From the NCBI RefSeq assembly GCF_025917315.1, contig NZ_CP080627.1, positions 3,472,001 to 3,536,000 on the forward strand: a stretch of 64,000 nucleotides of DNA. Reading direction: 5' to 3'. Below, piece by piece: positions 15,900 through 26,162 of the stretch. How positions within the stretch are numbered: position 1 is the first letter of the stretch; each line of letters opens with the position of its first letter. This DNA comes from Halomonas qaidamensis. Its GTDB lineage: Bacteria; Pseudomonadota; Gammaproteobacteria; Pseudomonadales; Halomonadaceae. The notes beneath the pieces are model-generated. The model was not told the origin of the DNA and did not search any database. It saw only the letters and a program-made list of their open reading frames with translations. The position numbers and the translations under genes were made by a program.

Positions 15900-16991
15900 T
15901 TAAGGGCCAGCGAGCGCGCCGCTAACACGCAGCGCGTTGCCTACACTTGCCAGGGCGCGTTCGTGGGCGCTTACCGGCAGCGGGCCTCGACTACAGGCGA
16001 CAACTACCCACGGCCCCTGGGCTGAAGAAATACGTGAGGCAATACCCGCATCGCAGCTGCGACGGTGCTGGGTACCGGTTTTATGAGCAAAATGAATGTC
16101 ACTGCCCATCCCTTGTTTCAAGCGGCGCTCACCAGAAGACGTGCGGCTCATTACCGCCAGCAGCGTTTGGCGCTGCTCGGTATTCAAATCCGTCATGCCG
16201 CTATGGTGAAGCGAGGCCAGCACATCCCCGAAGGCACGCAGCGTGCCTACGTTCTCACCCGTGGCTTCATAGGCATCAAAGGCGCGATCGTAGTCCGGTT
16301 GCTTGAAGGCATCTTGGCGCACGTTAAGGGTTTGGGCTAACGCTACCGGCCGCTGGTTAATACTGTGCTTGCGCAATTCCATAAAGTCTAAACCACCTAA
16401 GCCCTGAGCAGCGGGATGAAGCTGGCTATAAACGCCTTGGCGTACTCCCACAAGCTTGCTAATCGGCCCTAGTGCGCTGGGCCTTCCACCGCTCGCGGCC
16501 ACCATGGCCTTCGCCCGTTCATTCACTGCCGGAAGCCCAACACGGTCAATCAGCATATCGGAGGCGGTGTTATCGCTAACGGTGATCATCTGTTCCAACA
16601 AATAACCAATAGAAATAGGCGTGCCTGGATCATGCCAGTTAACCGGGCCTGCGCCATCTACATAGTCGCTGCGCGCCAGGGTAATCCGCTCATCAAGCGA
16701 TAGCCTGCCCGCTTGGCGCTCGGCCAACACCTGGGCAGCCACCGGTATTTTTATCAGCGATGCCAAATACCATGGCTCATCGGCTTTCCAGGAATAGGCT
16801 TCGCCACTGGCCAAATTTTGCACATACACGCCTAACTGCCCGCCAAATACCTCTTCGATGGCGGCCATGCGGGCATTTAAGTCGCCCTGCCAGCGGCTCT
16901 GTTTATCGACTTCATAATACCAATCTGCATGAACAGGCAGCGCTATTAACAGCGCTACTACCATCAGCCCGCGCTGTATCCAGTGTCGCAA
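15900..16991 (-). CDS. Exported class A beta-lactamase-fold serine hydrolase
   Basis: This 363-residue protein has a signal peptide (MRHWIQRGLMVVALLIALPV, cut near HADW). All three class A motifs are present: S78-L-I-K81, S139-D-N141 and K304-T-G306. It is longer than typical class A enzymes (about 290), with an insertion around 190-240 between SDN and KTG. No clear ExxLN omega-loop motif was found, which argues against efficient beta-lactam hydrolysis. A penicillin-recognising peptidase or divergent lactamase is likely. It stands alone on the minus strand. Confidence 0.82.
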   Translation of the reverse strand: MRHWIQRGLMVVALLIALPVHADWYYEVDKQSRWQGDLNARMAAIEEVFGGQLGVYVQNLASGEAYSWKADEPWYLASLIKIPVAAQVLAERQAGRLSLDERITLARSDYVDGAGPVNWHDPGTPISIGYLLEQMITVSDNTASDMLIDRVGLPAVNERAKAMVAASGGRPSALGPISKLVGVRQGVYSQLHPAAQGLGGLDFMELRKHSINQRPVALAQTLNVRQDAFKQPDYDRAFDAYEATGENVGTLRAFGDVLASLHHSGMTDLNTEQRQTLLAVMSRTSSGERRLKQGMGSDIHFAHKTGTQHRRSCDAGIASRISSAQGPWVVVACSRGPLPVSAHERALASVGNALRVSGALAGP

Positions 16992-17025
16992 ATCGTGAAC
17001 TCCTGTCAGGTTAATCGCGCTTACT

Positions 17026-18132
17026 TTACCGATGAGCCGCCATCCAGCGAGTCAGCCAAATCCACAGCGCAGCACCCAGAATTAACAAGCCACCAACGCC
17101 AAGCGCCTGTGGGTAGCTGTAGGCCCCGTCGCCTTCCAATAAAAAACGCAGCACCAGAAAAATCATCACGATATGAAAAATAAACGCTTTGAGCGCATCA
17201 CTACCAACGAGGGTAAGGGGCAGCAGTACTTTCGCAGCGGCTTTTCCACCGGCCAGGGCTAACCCCAGCAGCACCAGCGCGCCGCCCACGCTAAACAGCA
17301 TAAAGTTTATTCCTGGCGGATGTTTCCCCACATTGCGTGCCACCGCCAGCATCGCACCATGAACATCGCCCTCAGCGATGGCTATGCCATAAAAAGCGGC
17401 TACCATCAGCGCCCCCACCCCTACCAGCCAAAGAATTAAGCGGCGGCGTAAGGCGGCATCGAAATAGCAGCGTAGCAGCGCCTCACCGATCAATAAGCCA
17501 GACAGTATGAGTGGGGCGCGGCTAAGCTGCCCCCAGGCATAGTGCTCTTCATGGTCGACCAGAAACGCTTTTAAGAGGTCATAGCCCCCAAAGGAAAAGC
17601 CTTGTAACCACGCTGAAAGCGCCGTTAATCCTACGATGGTTATTAAACGCCCCCACAGTGGCGTTTTTGCCCACAGCGGCAATATTAACGGCACCCAAAG
17701 CAAGGCAACGGCATAGAAGCCTAGAATCTCTACCCAGATAGCAAATCGCCCATAGAGCAGCGTATCAACAATATCGCTAGGCGAGCTAAAGGGCAGCATT
17801 TCTATAACAATCAGCGCTTTATACCAAAACCAAACCTCAATGGCCCTTACCCACAGCTTTAACCGCCGCTTGGGCCAATCGTCACGTTGGGTGTGAGATA
17901 AGAAGGCCACCGCCAGCGCAATACCAAACACTAAAATAAACAGCGAGGACGAGAATTTAGTCAAAAAATGGATAGGTACCATGCCCCAATCAGGCACATT
18001 ACGAATACCTACTAAACCACTAACAGCATGGCTAATAATCATCAGCCCAATGGCGATACCGCGAGCGAGATCAATCGCCTCGATACGGCCTTGCGCCTTA
18101 GGAAGCTGCGGCATCTCCATCCAGTTCAACAC
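17026..18132 (-). CDS. DUF1624 / acyltransferase-like multi-pass membrane protein
   Basis: This 368-residue protein has about ten membrane helices. The opening RIEAIDLARGIAIGLMIISH is the pattern of heparan-alpha-glucosaminide acetyltransferase-like (DUF1624) and OpgC-like families, where the His near the end of the first helix is conserved. These proteins may transfer acyl groups across the membrane to glycans. The frame opens with GTG at 18132, with AAGGA 12 bases upstream; an ATG five codons later is possible. The substrate is unknown. Confidence 0.68.
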   Translation of the reverse strand: MLNWMEMPQLPKAQGRIEAIDLARGIAIGLMIISHAVSGLVGIRNVPDWGMVPIHFLTKFSSSLFILVFGIALAVAFLSHTQRDDWPKRRLKLWVRAIEVWFWYKALIVIEMLPFSSPSDIVDTLLYGRFAIWVEILGFYAVALLWVPLILPLWAKTPLWGRLITIVGLTALSAWLQGFSFGGYDLLKAFLVDHEEHYAWGQLSRAPLILSGLLIGEALLRCYFDAALRRRLILWLVGVGALMVAAFYGIAIAEGDVHGAMLAVARNVGKHPPGINFMLFSVGGALVLLGLALAGGKAAAKVLLPLTLVGSDALKAFIFHIVMIFLVLRFLLEGDGAYSYPQALGVGGLLILGAALWIWLTRWMAAHR

Positions 18133-18220
18133 GTCGGTAACGTCCTTGTGGCTGATGTTAATAATAGGACTTTAACCATAGCCTATTCATTGCCCGCCCC
18201 CTACTTAACATCTTTTAACG

Positions 18221-18250
18221 CAAAAATGCCCCGCAACTGGCGGGGCATTT
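18221..18250 (-). terminator. Terminator of the acidic secreted protein gene
   Basis: A perfect 11-bp stem (AAATGCCCCGC / GCGGGGCATTT) with a five-base loop ends on the minus strand in TTTTTGCG. It lies about 50 bases after the stop at 18302. Confidence 0.85.
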
Positions 18251-18301
18251 CATGGTTCATCCGTGAACCGGAATAGAAGTTAATCCTTTAGCAGTCATGA
18301 G

Positions 18302-18619
18302 TTACCAACCGGAATCATCTTCCTCTTCAGTTTCCCATGTGTCTTGCTCTTCTTCTTCTTCCTCTTCATAGGTAAATTCTTGCTCTTCCTCTTCGTACTC
18401 GGTCGTTACACCTTCATTAGTAGCGCCTTCAGTGGTGGCACCTTGCTCTTGATCAGAGTCGAAAGAGTTGTAAGCGCCCTGCTCATCCTGGGTGGTTTCT
18501 TCCTGAGGAGCGGGCTCATAATCATCGTTGCCTTCCATGCCAGCAAAGGCCAGCGGGCTAGCGATTAAACCAAACGATACGCCTAAAATGCCAAGTTTCT
18601 TGAGAGCTTCCTTTTTCAT
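18302..18619 (-). CDS. Small, extremely acidic exported protein
   Basis: I place the start at the second ATG (18619), which has AGGAGG 7 bases upstream; the ATG six bases earlier is too close to that site. The 105-residue protein has a signal peptide (MKKEALKKLG...SPLAFA) and then a tail made almost only of Glu, Asp, Gln, Thr, Ser and Tyr, with runs such as EEEEEEEQDTWETEEEDD. It has no Cys and no domain. Such tails may bind cations or stay soluble in brine. No family is recognised. It has its own terminator. Confidence 0.7.
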   Translation of the reverse strand: MKKEALKKLGILGVSFGLIASPLAFAGMEGNDDYEPAPQEETTQDEQGAYNSFDSDQEQGATTEGATNEGVTTEYEEEEQEFTYEEEEEEEQDTWETEEEDDSGW

Positions 18620-18920
18620 GGTCATGCCTCCTGATATGGCTTCACTTTTACGTCAGTTTTCAGTAATCAAAAAAATTCGGTGATTTGAAAACGTTGGTTA
18701 GTGGCAAGAACGTTATGTCTTCCTAACATTTCGCTCTTGCCCAGACTATTGCAGCCGCCATACCAGAAGATGCCAAAGAAATAAAAAAATCTATAAATAC
18801 AATATCTTAAATAAAAATTACGCATGCCAACCGAATGACAAAACGATCTTTAATTAGCAATTTATTGTTTATCAATGACACATGAGTCCTGCTGTAGCAT
18901 GTCAATCGAGATTTGGGTAT
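18620..18920. other. AT-rich gap without a gene
   Basis: The gap lies between the end of the TRAP operon and the start of the acidic protein gene. It is strongly AT-rich from 18780 to 18860. No open frame with a ribosome site and no strong terminator hairpin was seen. It should contain the promoter of the acidic protein gene, but no clear -35/-10 pair stood out. Confidence 0.45.
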
Positions 18921-20216
18921 TTAATACCCCATCACCCTGGGCAGCCACGTGGCAAGTTCAGGTATAGCGATCAACAATAAAATTGTAGCGAGAATAGGTA
19001 ACAAGAACGGCAATACCGCCTTGACCACCTGCCCGTAGCGTAGTCGCGTGATTCCCACCATCAGAAACAACACTGTGCCAAAGGGCGGTGTGATAACCCC
19101 AACTGAAAGCGTAATGACCATCACAATACCGAAATGAACAGGGTCTAACCCCGCACTTAATGCGGCAGGCACAACAATCGGGGTGAAGATCAAAATGCTT
19201 TCAATCACCGACATAAAACAGCCGATCAGCAGGAAGAACAACGCAAAGCAGAGCAACAGCGCAATCGTCGGCATCTCAATGCTGGCCACCTGCCCCGCCA
19301 ACGCCTGAGGAATGCCCATACGTACCAAAATCCAGCCATAAAAGCTGGAAACAGCAATAATCAGCAGGATTACGGCACTGAACATCAGGGTACGCTGGAA
19401 GGCATTAAACAAGTCGCGCAGACTTAAGTCGCGATAGATCAGGCCACCTAAAATAATCGCATAGAGCGAGGCAATAGCACCCGCTTCCGTTGGTGTAAAG
19501 AAGCCCCCCCAAATACCACCGACAATAATGGCAGGCATCATGAGAGGTAAAATAGCGCGCTTGCCGGTTCGTATAACTTCGCAGGCATCAAACGGCGTAG
19601 GCTTAGGCATCACTACTTTGCCTGTTGCTCCGAGCACTACCGTCATACCCATTAGCAGGAGTGCCATCAAAATGCCGGGCAACAGCCCCGCCATAAACAG
19701 CCCACCGATACTCACATTGGCTAGCCAGCCATATACTACTAGCGCAATGCTTGGCGGCAGAATCGGCCCAATAACGCTTGACGCTGCGGTAACACCAGTC
19801 GAGTAACCCAGCTCATAGCCACGCTCTTTCATGGCTTTAATTTCAATGCTGCCAAGACCCGCCGCATCGGCCACGGCAGTACCCGACATAGTGGCAAAAA
19901 TAGAGCTGGCAACCACATTGGCGTGACCAAGCCCACCCTTGGTAAAGCCTACTAATGCCGTGGCGAAATCAAAAATCCGTGTGGTCGTTGAGCCAATATT
20001 CATAATATTGGCAGCCAAAATAAACAGCGGGATGGCTAGCAAGGTAAAGTTGTTGAGTGTTTGCACCATACGCAGTGGCAGTAGCTCAACGGGTAACCCT
20101 CCCGTACCGGTGAATACCAAGGCTATAAACGAGGTGACACCGATGGCCACCACAACAGGCAACCCAATGGCCATTAGCACCAACAGGCCGCCAACGAAAA
20201 TCAGTAATTCAGTCAT
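18921..20216 (-). CDS. dctM: TRAP transporter large permease (DctM)
   Basis: This 431-residue protein with about 12 membrane segments carries the family block GLGHANVVASSIFATMSGTA and the later GVITPPFGTVLFLMVGI. DctM forms the sodium-driven channel of tripartite transporters for organic acids. Its ATG overlaps the TGA of dctQ by four bases. It is the last gene of a dctP-dctQ-dctM operon on the minus strand. Confidence 0.95.
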   Translation of the reverse strand: MTELLIFVGGLLVLMAIGLPVVVAIGVTSFIALVFTGTGGLPVELLPLRMVQTLNNFTLLAIPLFILAANIMNIGSTTTRIFDFATALVGFTKGGLGHANVVASSIFATMSGTAVADAAGLGSIEIKAMKERGYELGYSTGVTAASSVIGPILPPSIALVVYGWLANVSIGGLFMAGLLPGILMALLLMGMTVVLGATGKVVMPKPTPFDACEVIRTGKRAILPLMMPAIIVGGIWGGFFTPTEAGAIASLYAIILGGLIYRDLSLRDLFNAFQRTLMFSAVILLIIAVSSFYGWILVRMGIPQALAGQVASIEMPTIALLLCFALFFLLIGCFMSVIESILIFTPIVVPAALSAGLDPVHFGIVMVITLSVGVITPPFGTVLFLMVGITRLRYGQVVKAVLPFLLPILATILLLIAIPELATWLPRVMGY

Positions 20217-20755
20217 GGGGCCATCACCTCTTCTTCACGGGGCGCTTCAAGCCAGAAAACGGGGCCGCGCAGCGTTTTCCAAAGTGCAATGACCGCCATG
20301 CCCGCGAAGCTAAAAAAGATACCGTAGTAGAGGTAGCTGAAACTAATACTTAACGAAACGGTTTTATTGTTGGCACTCATATCCGACATAATCCATGCGC
20401 CCCATGCCGCTAGTACAAAAAAACCGCAAGAAATAAGAGAAGTAAGCCGGTACTGACTATTTTTACCGAAGCGAGAAAGCTTGTGGCTGAACAGGTCAAC
20501 CACTAAATGCTCACTGCGTATCCACGCAGAAATAGAACCAAAGCCAATGGCATAAATGGCCAGCAGTGACGCAACTTCTTCTGTCCATGGCATCCCCAAC
20601 CCAAGCAGGTCTCGGGCTACCACTGCTGAAACAATGAGCAGCAATATCGCGGCCATTAACGTCACCCCCACCCCATCGCAAAGACGGGTGGTGTAACGCA
20701 ACACATAAAAAGCGATTCTATCCGGCCCGTTTCTGGGCGGCATAGCTGAGTCCAC
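20213..20755 (-). CDS. dctQ: TRAP transporter small permease (DctQ)
   Basis: This 180-residue protein has four membrane helices and the DctQ block GLGMPWTEEVASLLAIYAIG followed by RSEHLVVDLF. The start is a GTG at 20755 with AGGAG 7 bases upstream; the ATG four codons later has no such site. It pairs with DctM in the membrane. Its stop overlaps the dctM start. Confidence 0.92.
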   Translation of the reverse strand: MDSAMPPRNGPDRIAFYVLRYTTRLCDGVGVTLMAAILLLIVSAVVARDLLGLGMPWTEEVASLLAIYAIGFGSISAWIRSEHLVVDLFSHKLSRFGKNSQYRLTSLISCGFFVLAAWGAWIMSDMSANNKTVSLSISFSYLYYGIFFSFAGMAVIALWKTLRGPVFWLEAPREEEVMAP

Positions 20756-20807
20756 GGGAACGCTCCTGAGGCTTAATAAGGCTTAAATAGGTATCTTTTA
20801 AAACTAC

Positions 20808-20832
20808 AACGACGGCCCGATAGGCCGCCGTT
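20808..20832 (-). promoter_or_regulatory. Hairpin between dctP and dctQ
   Basis: AACGACGGCC and GGCCGCCGTT pair with one mismatch around a five-base loop. On the minus strand it is followed by GTAGTTTT, a weak T-run. It probably slows or partly terminates transcription, or protects the dctP message, so the binding protein is made in excess over the permeases. Confidence 0.65.
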
Positions 20833-20851
20833 GATCATTTAGCACAAACAA

Positions 20852-21832
20852 TTACTGGCTTTCATTACCTAACGCATCTTCACGCACACCATCAGCCATA
20901 TCGGCCATGACACGATCAATCGCTGGCAACGCCGCTTCGCGGAAAGCGTCAATATCGGGCTCGATAATCGTCATGCCCTCTTCCTGTAGCGCCGTCAGGT
21001 AGTACTCATCAAGCTCACGCTCACGCTCTGAACCATGCTCCCTGGCGACATGAATAGCTTCCTCGATCAACGCTTGATCTTCCGCCTCTAGCCCATCCCA
21101 CCAACGTGAACTGGCTACCCAGTTCCAAGGGAACTGCACGTGGCTGGTCATAATGATGTGATCCTGCACTTCCCACAGGCGGCGGGTATAGGGCGATGAC
21201 AATGAATTCTCATGGCCATCGACTTGACCTGTTTGCATGGCCAAGTAAATTTCCGGCGCGGGAACGTTAACTACTTGGGCGCCGATCTCCTCCCACACCT
21301 CAAGCCATACGGGAAGCGATGGCAGACGCAAACGGAAGCCATCTAAATCTTCAGGGCTATTGATCGCCTTATTGGCGGTCATATGGCGTGGACCACGGTG
21401 TTGGGTGCCGAAATATTTAAGACCGCCCTGATTTTCAGCCTGCTCAATCAAAGCTTGGCCAGAAGGACTTTCCATGTAGGCATCTACTTCGTCCCACGTT
21501 GAGAACACAAACGGAACGGTAATAGCGTCATACTCTGGCGCATACTGCTGGCGCCAGTTGCCTCCGGTGATAGAAAGCTGGGTTTGGCCTAAATTGAGCA
21601 ATTCCAGCACCGCGTTTTCACCACCGAGGGAACCTGCTAGAAAAGGACGCACGTCAAAACGGCCCGGTGCTTGCTCTTCTAGGTATTCGGCAAAACGCTC
21701 GACTGCTGCGCTTTCAGAGCCGCCTTCACTCATAGTGTTATTAACTTGAATTTCGATCGGGTTTGCTAAGGCAAAGGGAGCCGCCGTTAGCATACCCAGG
21801 GTGGCCAGCGTGGTAAGCAATGTTGTCCGCAT
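20852..21832 (-). CDS. dctP: TRAP transporter substrate-binding protein (DctP)
   Basis: This 326-residue periplasmic protein has a signal peptide (MRTTLLTTLATLGMLTAAPF, cut after ALA). The core has LDGFRLRLPSLPVWLEVWEE with the conserved Arg that grips a carboxylate, followed by QTGQVDGHENSLS, a DctP signature. It therefore binds an organic acid. The neighbouring CoA-transferase and HMG-CoA lyase-type genes suggest a branched dicarboxylate such as 3-hydroxy-3-methylglutarate, but that link is a guess. Confidence 0.92.
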   Translation of the reverse strand: MRTTLLTTLATLGMLTAAPFALANPIEIQVNNTMSEGGSESAAVERFAEYLEEQAPGRFDVRPFLAGSLGGENAVLELLNLGQTQLSITGGNWRQQYAPEYDAITVPFVFSTWDEVDAYMESPSGQALIEQAENQGGLKYFGTQHRGPRHMTANKAINSPEDLDGFRLRLPSLPVWLEVWEEIGAQVVNVPAPEIYLAMQTGQVDGHENSLSSPYTRRLWEVQDHIIMTSHVQFPWNWVASSRWWDGLEAEDQALIEEAIHVAREHGSERERELDEYYLTALQEEGMTIIEPDIDAFREAALPAIDRVMADMADGVREDALGNESQ

Positions 21833-22909
<1,077 letters not shown>

Positions 22910-22927
22910 ACGCCGATTCGATGAACC

Positions 22928-23830
22928 TTATAGCGCTGAATGCACTTCTTCAGTCAGAAGGTCCACCATGTGCCTTGCCGTGACAGGAAGCGTCGCATAG
23001 CGGCGTACGCCAATAACAAGCTCCCGCTGGGCCCAGCCGTCGTTCAACGGGATGCTTTTAAGCTGCAGATCACCTAGCTCGCGATATATCGTTTGCTCTG
23101 GCAGCACGCCTACCCCCATGCCATGGTGAATCATGCGACAAATGGCATCAAAACTGCGTACCTGAATGCGCATTCTCAGCGCTTTTCCCGCTAGGTTAGC
23201 CTGCTCAAGCAACAGCGCTTGCAGCGAAGCATCTTGCTGCAAGCCAATAAAATCGAAAGCCAGTGCTTCGTTGAAGGCAATACTGCTTCGCTCCGCTAAT
23301 GGATGTTCATCAGGTGTTACTAACACTAAGCGATCACGCCGATAGGGAATTATCTGCAAGTCTGGCGCAGCCACATGCCCAGCAAAAATGCCAATATCGG
23401 TTAAGCCATCCCTTACAGCGGCAATAATTTCACTACTGACACGCTCTTGCAGGTCGATTTTTATTTCAGGATAGTGGCGAGAAAACGCACTAAGGTCTTG
23501 GGGGAGAAACGCGATGATTGCTGAGGTATTGGAATGAATACGCACATGCCCACGCACGCCTTCACCATATTCGCTAAGCTCTGCCTGTAAGCGTTCAACG
23601 TTGTCGAGGATACGCCGCGCATGATGTAAAAACGCATGCCCTGCAGGGGTTAGCTCCACACCACGGGGTTTACGATAAAGTAGCGTTGTTCCAACCAAGC
23701 TTTCAAGATCGCTCATACGCTTGCTGACGGCGGCAAGGGCTAAGTGTTCGCGTTCGGCAGCCGCGGTCAAGCGGCCTTCGTCTGCAACAGAGATAAACAG
23801 CTTGAGCGTAAAGAAATCAAAGCGGCGCAT
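22928..23830 (-). CDS. LysR-family transcriptional regulator
   Basis: This 300-residue protein has an N-terminal winged helix (residues 1-60: FDFFTLKLFISVADEGRLTA then LAAVSKRMSDLESLVGTTLL) and a periplasmic-binding-protein-like effector domain (about 90-295). It is divergent from the CoA-transferase gene with 151 bases between starts, the normal LysR layout for controlling the neighbour. A perfect palindrome (TATGC-TAGC-GCATA) lies in that gap. Confidence 0.93.
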   Translation of the reverse strand: MRRFDFFTLKLFISVADEGRLTAAAEREHLALAAVSKRMSDLESLVGTTLLYRKPRGVELTPAGHAFLHHARRILDNVERLQAELSEYGEGVRGHVRIHSNTSAIIAFLPQDLSAFSRHYPEIKIDLQERVSSEIIAAVRDGLTDIGIFAGHVAAPDLQIIPYRRDRLVLVTPDEHPLAERSSIAFNEALAFDFIGLQQDASLQALLLEQANLAGKALRMRIQVRSFDAICRMIHHGMGVGVLPEQTIYRELGDLQLKSIPLNDGWAQRELVIGVRRYATLPVTARHMVDLLTEEVHSAL

Positions 23831-23859
23831 CTCGGCAAACTCCTGAAAAGTAACCTGAC

Positions 23860-23873
23860 TATGCTAGCGCATA
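23860..23873. promoter_or_regulatory. Candidate LysR operator
   Basis: TATGCTAGCGCATA is a perfect inverted repeat with 5-bp arms and a 4-base centre, 30 bases upstream of the lysR start and about 110 bases upstream of the CoA-transferase gene. It resembles the T-N11-A core of LysR sites with one extra base. The arms are short, so chance is possible. Confidence 0.4.
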
Positions 23874-23981
23874 CCTTCGCCAGTCACGAAACCTTTGTTA
23901 CCCATTGCCTAATTGTCGCCCCTAGGCGGCTCACGCATGCTGGTAGGCAACAATATTAACGACACGACCAGGAGAGCCTTA

Positions 23982-25187
23982 ATGCATGCTCCCGAAGCGC
24001 GCCAGCTTCCTTTAGAAGGCTTGAAAGTCCTTGAACTTGGGCAGCTCATTGCTGGCCCCTTTGCGACCAAGCTGTTGGGTGAATTTGGTGCCGATGTCAT
24101 TAAAGTAGAGCCGCCTGGTACCGGCGACCCCCTTCGCAAATGGCGAATGCTTGAGGAAGGCACCTCGCTTTGGTGGCACGTACAGAGCCGTAACAAGCGC
24201 TCAGTAGCGTTGGACTTGCGCAGTGAAGAGGGCCAAGCGCTGGTGCGCAAGCTCGCTGCCGAGGCTGATGTGGTGGTGGAAAATTTCCGCCCTGGCACTT
24301 TAGATAGTTGGGGATTGGGCTGGGAATCGCTCTCTAAGCCCAACCCAAGGCTAATCATGGTGCATATTTCCGGCTACGGACAAACGGGGCCTTACCGCGA
24401 TAAGCCCGGCTTTGGTGTGGTGGGCGAAGCCATGGGCGGGTTGCGTTATCTCACCGGCCAGCCGGGAGAGCCCTCTGTGCGCGTGGGTGTAAGCATTGGT
24501 GATTCACTTTCCGCGCTTTACGCTGTCATTGGCACCTTGCTGGCACTGCAAGAGCGCAATCGCAGCGGCCTGGGGCAAGAGATCGACGTGGCGCTTTATG
24601 AGTCGGTATTTGCCATGATGGAGAGCCTGCTGCCGGAATTCGATGCTAGCGGCCAGGTGCGTGAACCCAGCGGCAGCGCCCTGCCCGGTATTACGCCTTC
24701 TAACGCCTACCGCTGCCAGGGCGGCGATTACGTGCTCATTGCCGGTAACGGCGACAGTATTTTTAAACGCTTGATGGGGGTCATTGGCCGTGATGATCTG
24801 GCCAACGACCCCGCGCTAGCCCACAACGATGGCCGCAGTCAGCAGGCTGAAATGATCGACGCAGCGATTCAAGCGTGGTCTGAAGAGCGCCCAAGAGAGG
24901 CGATTCTTAAAGCGTTGGATGAGGCGCGCGTGCCCGCAGGCTACCCGTACACCGCCGAAGATATTGCCTTTGACCCCCACTACTTGGCGCGGGAAATGAT
25001 TCAAACCTTCACTCGCCCCAACGGCAAACCATTAAAAGTACCCGGTGTACTGCCTAAACTTAGTGCTACCCCAGGACGGCTCGGCGATGGCGGTCCGGCG
25101 CTTGGCCAGCATACCGATGACGTGCTGGATGAGCTGGGAATCGACCAGGAAACCCGCGCCAAGCTGCGTCAAGCGGGCATTATTTAA
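23982..25187 (+). CDS. CaiB/BaiF family CoA-transferase
   Basis: This 401-residue class III CoA-transferase starts at the ATG at 23982, 7 bases after AGGAG; the frame is open 23 codons further but has no ribosome site there. Family blocks are LEGLKVLELGQLIAGPFATK, FGADVIKVEPPGTGDPLRKW and VVVENFRPGTLDSWGLGWE, with the catalytic Asp expected in the GEAMGGLRYLTGQP-SVRVGVSIGDSL region. It moves CoA from a donor such as succinyl-CoA to a carboxylic acid. An HMG-CoA lyase-type gene follows 10 bases later, so the product is probably a 3-hydroxyacyl-CoA that the lyase cleaves. Confidence 0.9.
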   Translation: MHAPEARQLPLEGLKVLELGQLIAGPFATKLLGEFGADVIKVEPPGTGDPLRKWRMLEEGTSLWWHVQSRNKRSVALDLRSEEGQALVRKLAAEADVVVENFRPGTLDSWGLGWESLSKPNPRLIMVHISGYGQTGPYRDKPGFGVVGEAMGGLRYLTGQPGEPSVRVGVSIGDSLSALYAVIGTLLALQERNRSGLGQEIDVALYESVFAMMESLLPEFDASGQVREPSGSALPGITPSNAYRCQGGDYVLIAGNGDSIFKRLMGVIGRDDLANDPALAHNDGRSQQAEMIDAAIQAWSEERPREAILKALDEARVPAGYPYTAEDIAFDPHYLAREMIQTFTRPNGKPLKVPGVLPKLSATPGRLGDGGPALGQHTDDVLDELGIDQETRAKLRQAGII

Positions 25188-25197
25188 GGAGAGCGCT

Positions 25198-26160
25198 ATG
25201 CACAAGTCAACGAGTCAACCCATGCCCTGTCCGACAGCACCCTATCCTAAAAAAATAGAAATTAATGAAGTCGCCCCGCGTGACGGTCTGCAAATTGAAG
25301 CGCGCTTTGTCCCCACCGACGATAAAATCCGCTGGATCGACGCGCTCTCCACTACCGGTCTGCGGCGCATCGAGGCGACTTCGTTCACATCGCCCAAAGC
25401 GATTCCTAATCTGCGCGATGCTGCGGACGTTGTCACAGGTATTCAACGCCGGGCTGGGGTCGATATCAGCGTCTTAGTGCCTAACCTTAAGGGCACGGAG
25501 CGCGCGCTTGCCTGCCAAGTGGATGAGATTAATTTGGTGATGTCGGCAAGCGATAGCCATGGCCTGGCAAACCTTCGCATGACGCCAGAGCAGTCGCTTG
25601 AGCAATTTGCCGCGATTGTGGAGGCCTGCCAAGGCAGCGACGTGTTTATCAACGCCTCACTGTCAACCGCCTTTGGCTGCCCGTTTGAAGGCGAGGTGCC
25701 TGAAACGCGGGTTCTCGCTCTGGTGGAACAGCTGATCGCGCTGGGCATTCAGGGCGTCACGCTATGCGACACCACAGGCATGGCCAACCCAGCCCAAGTG
25801 AAGCGCCTGTGTGATGCCGTGCTTGAGCGCTGGCCAAAAACGCCATTCACGCTGCACTTTCACAACACCCGCGGCATGGGCTTAGCCAACGCCCTGGCGG
25901 CGTGGCAGGCGGGCATTAGCCGCTTTGATGCGTCGCTCGGTGGGCTGGGGGGCTGCCCCTTTGCTCCAGGCGCTAGCGGTAATGTATGCACCGAAGACTT
26001 AGTACATATGTTTGAAGCGATGGGGGTCGATACTGGCGTCGATCTAGATGCGCTGCTTGACGTTGCCGCCACCCTGCCAACGCTTATCGGCCACGATGTG
26101 CCCGGGCAAGTGGTAAAAGCCGGGAAATCATCCCGGCGTTATGCGATGCCCGAGCGTTAA
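25198..26160 (+). CDS. Hydroxymethylglutaryl-CoA lyase-type enzyme
   Basis: This 320-residue TIM-barrel lyase starts at the ATG at 25198, with AAGGAG 6 bases upstream. It has EVAPRDGLQIE (Arg and Asp of the active site), the HFHNTRGMG metal-binding His block, and GGLGGCPFAPGASGNVCTED with the catalytic Cys. HMG-CoA lyase splits HMG-CoA to acetyl-CoA and acetoacetate. No methylcrotonyl-CoA carboxylase genes are nearby, so a role in leucine breakdown is not supported here. Coupling to a CoA-transferase suggests an imported acid as substrate. It ends 2 bases from the convergent aldehyde dehydrogenase gene. Confidence 0.9.
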   Translation: MHKSTSQPMPCPTAPYPKKIEINEVAPRDGLQIEARFVPTDDKIRWIDALSTTGLRRIEATSFTSPKAIPNLRDAADVVTGIQRRAGVDISVLVPNLKGTERALACQVDEINLVMSASDSHGLANLRMTPEQSLEQFAAIVEACQGSDVFINASLSTAFGCPFEGEVPETRVLALVEQLIALGIQGVTLCDTTGMANPAQVKRLCDAVLERWPKTPFTLHFHNTRGMGLANALAAWQAGISRFDASLGGLGGCPFAPGASGNVCTEDLVHMFEAMGVDTGVDLDALLDVAATLPTLIGHDVPGQVVKAGKSSRRYAMPER

Positions 26161-26162
26161 CC

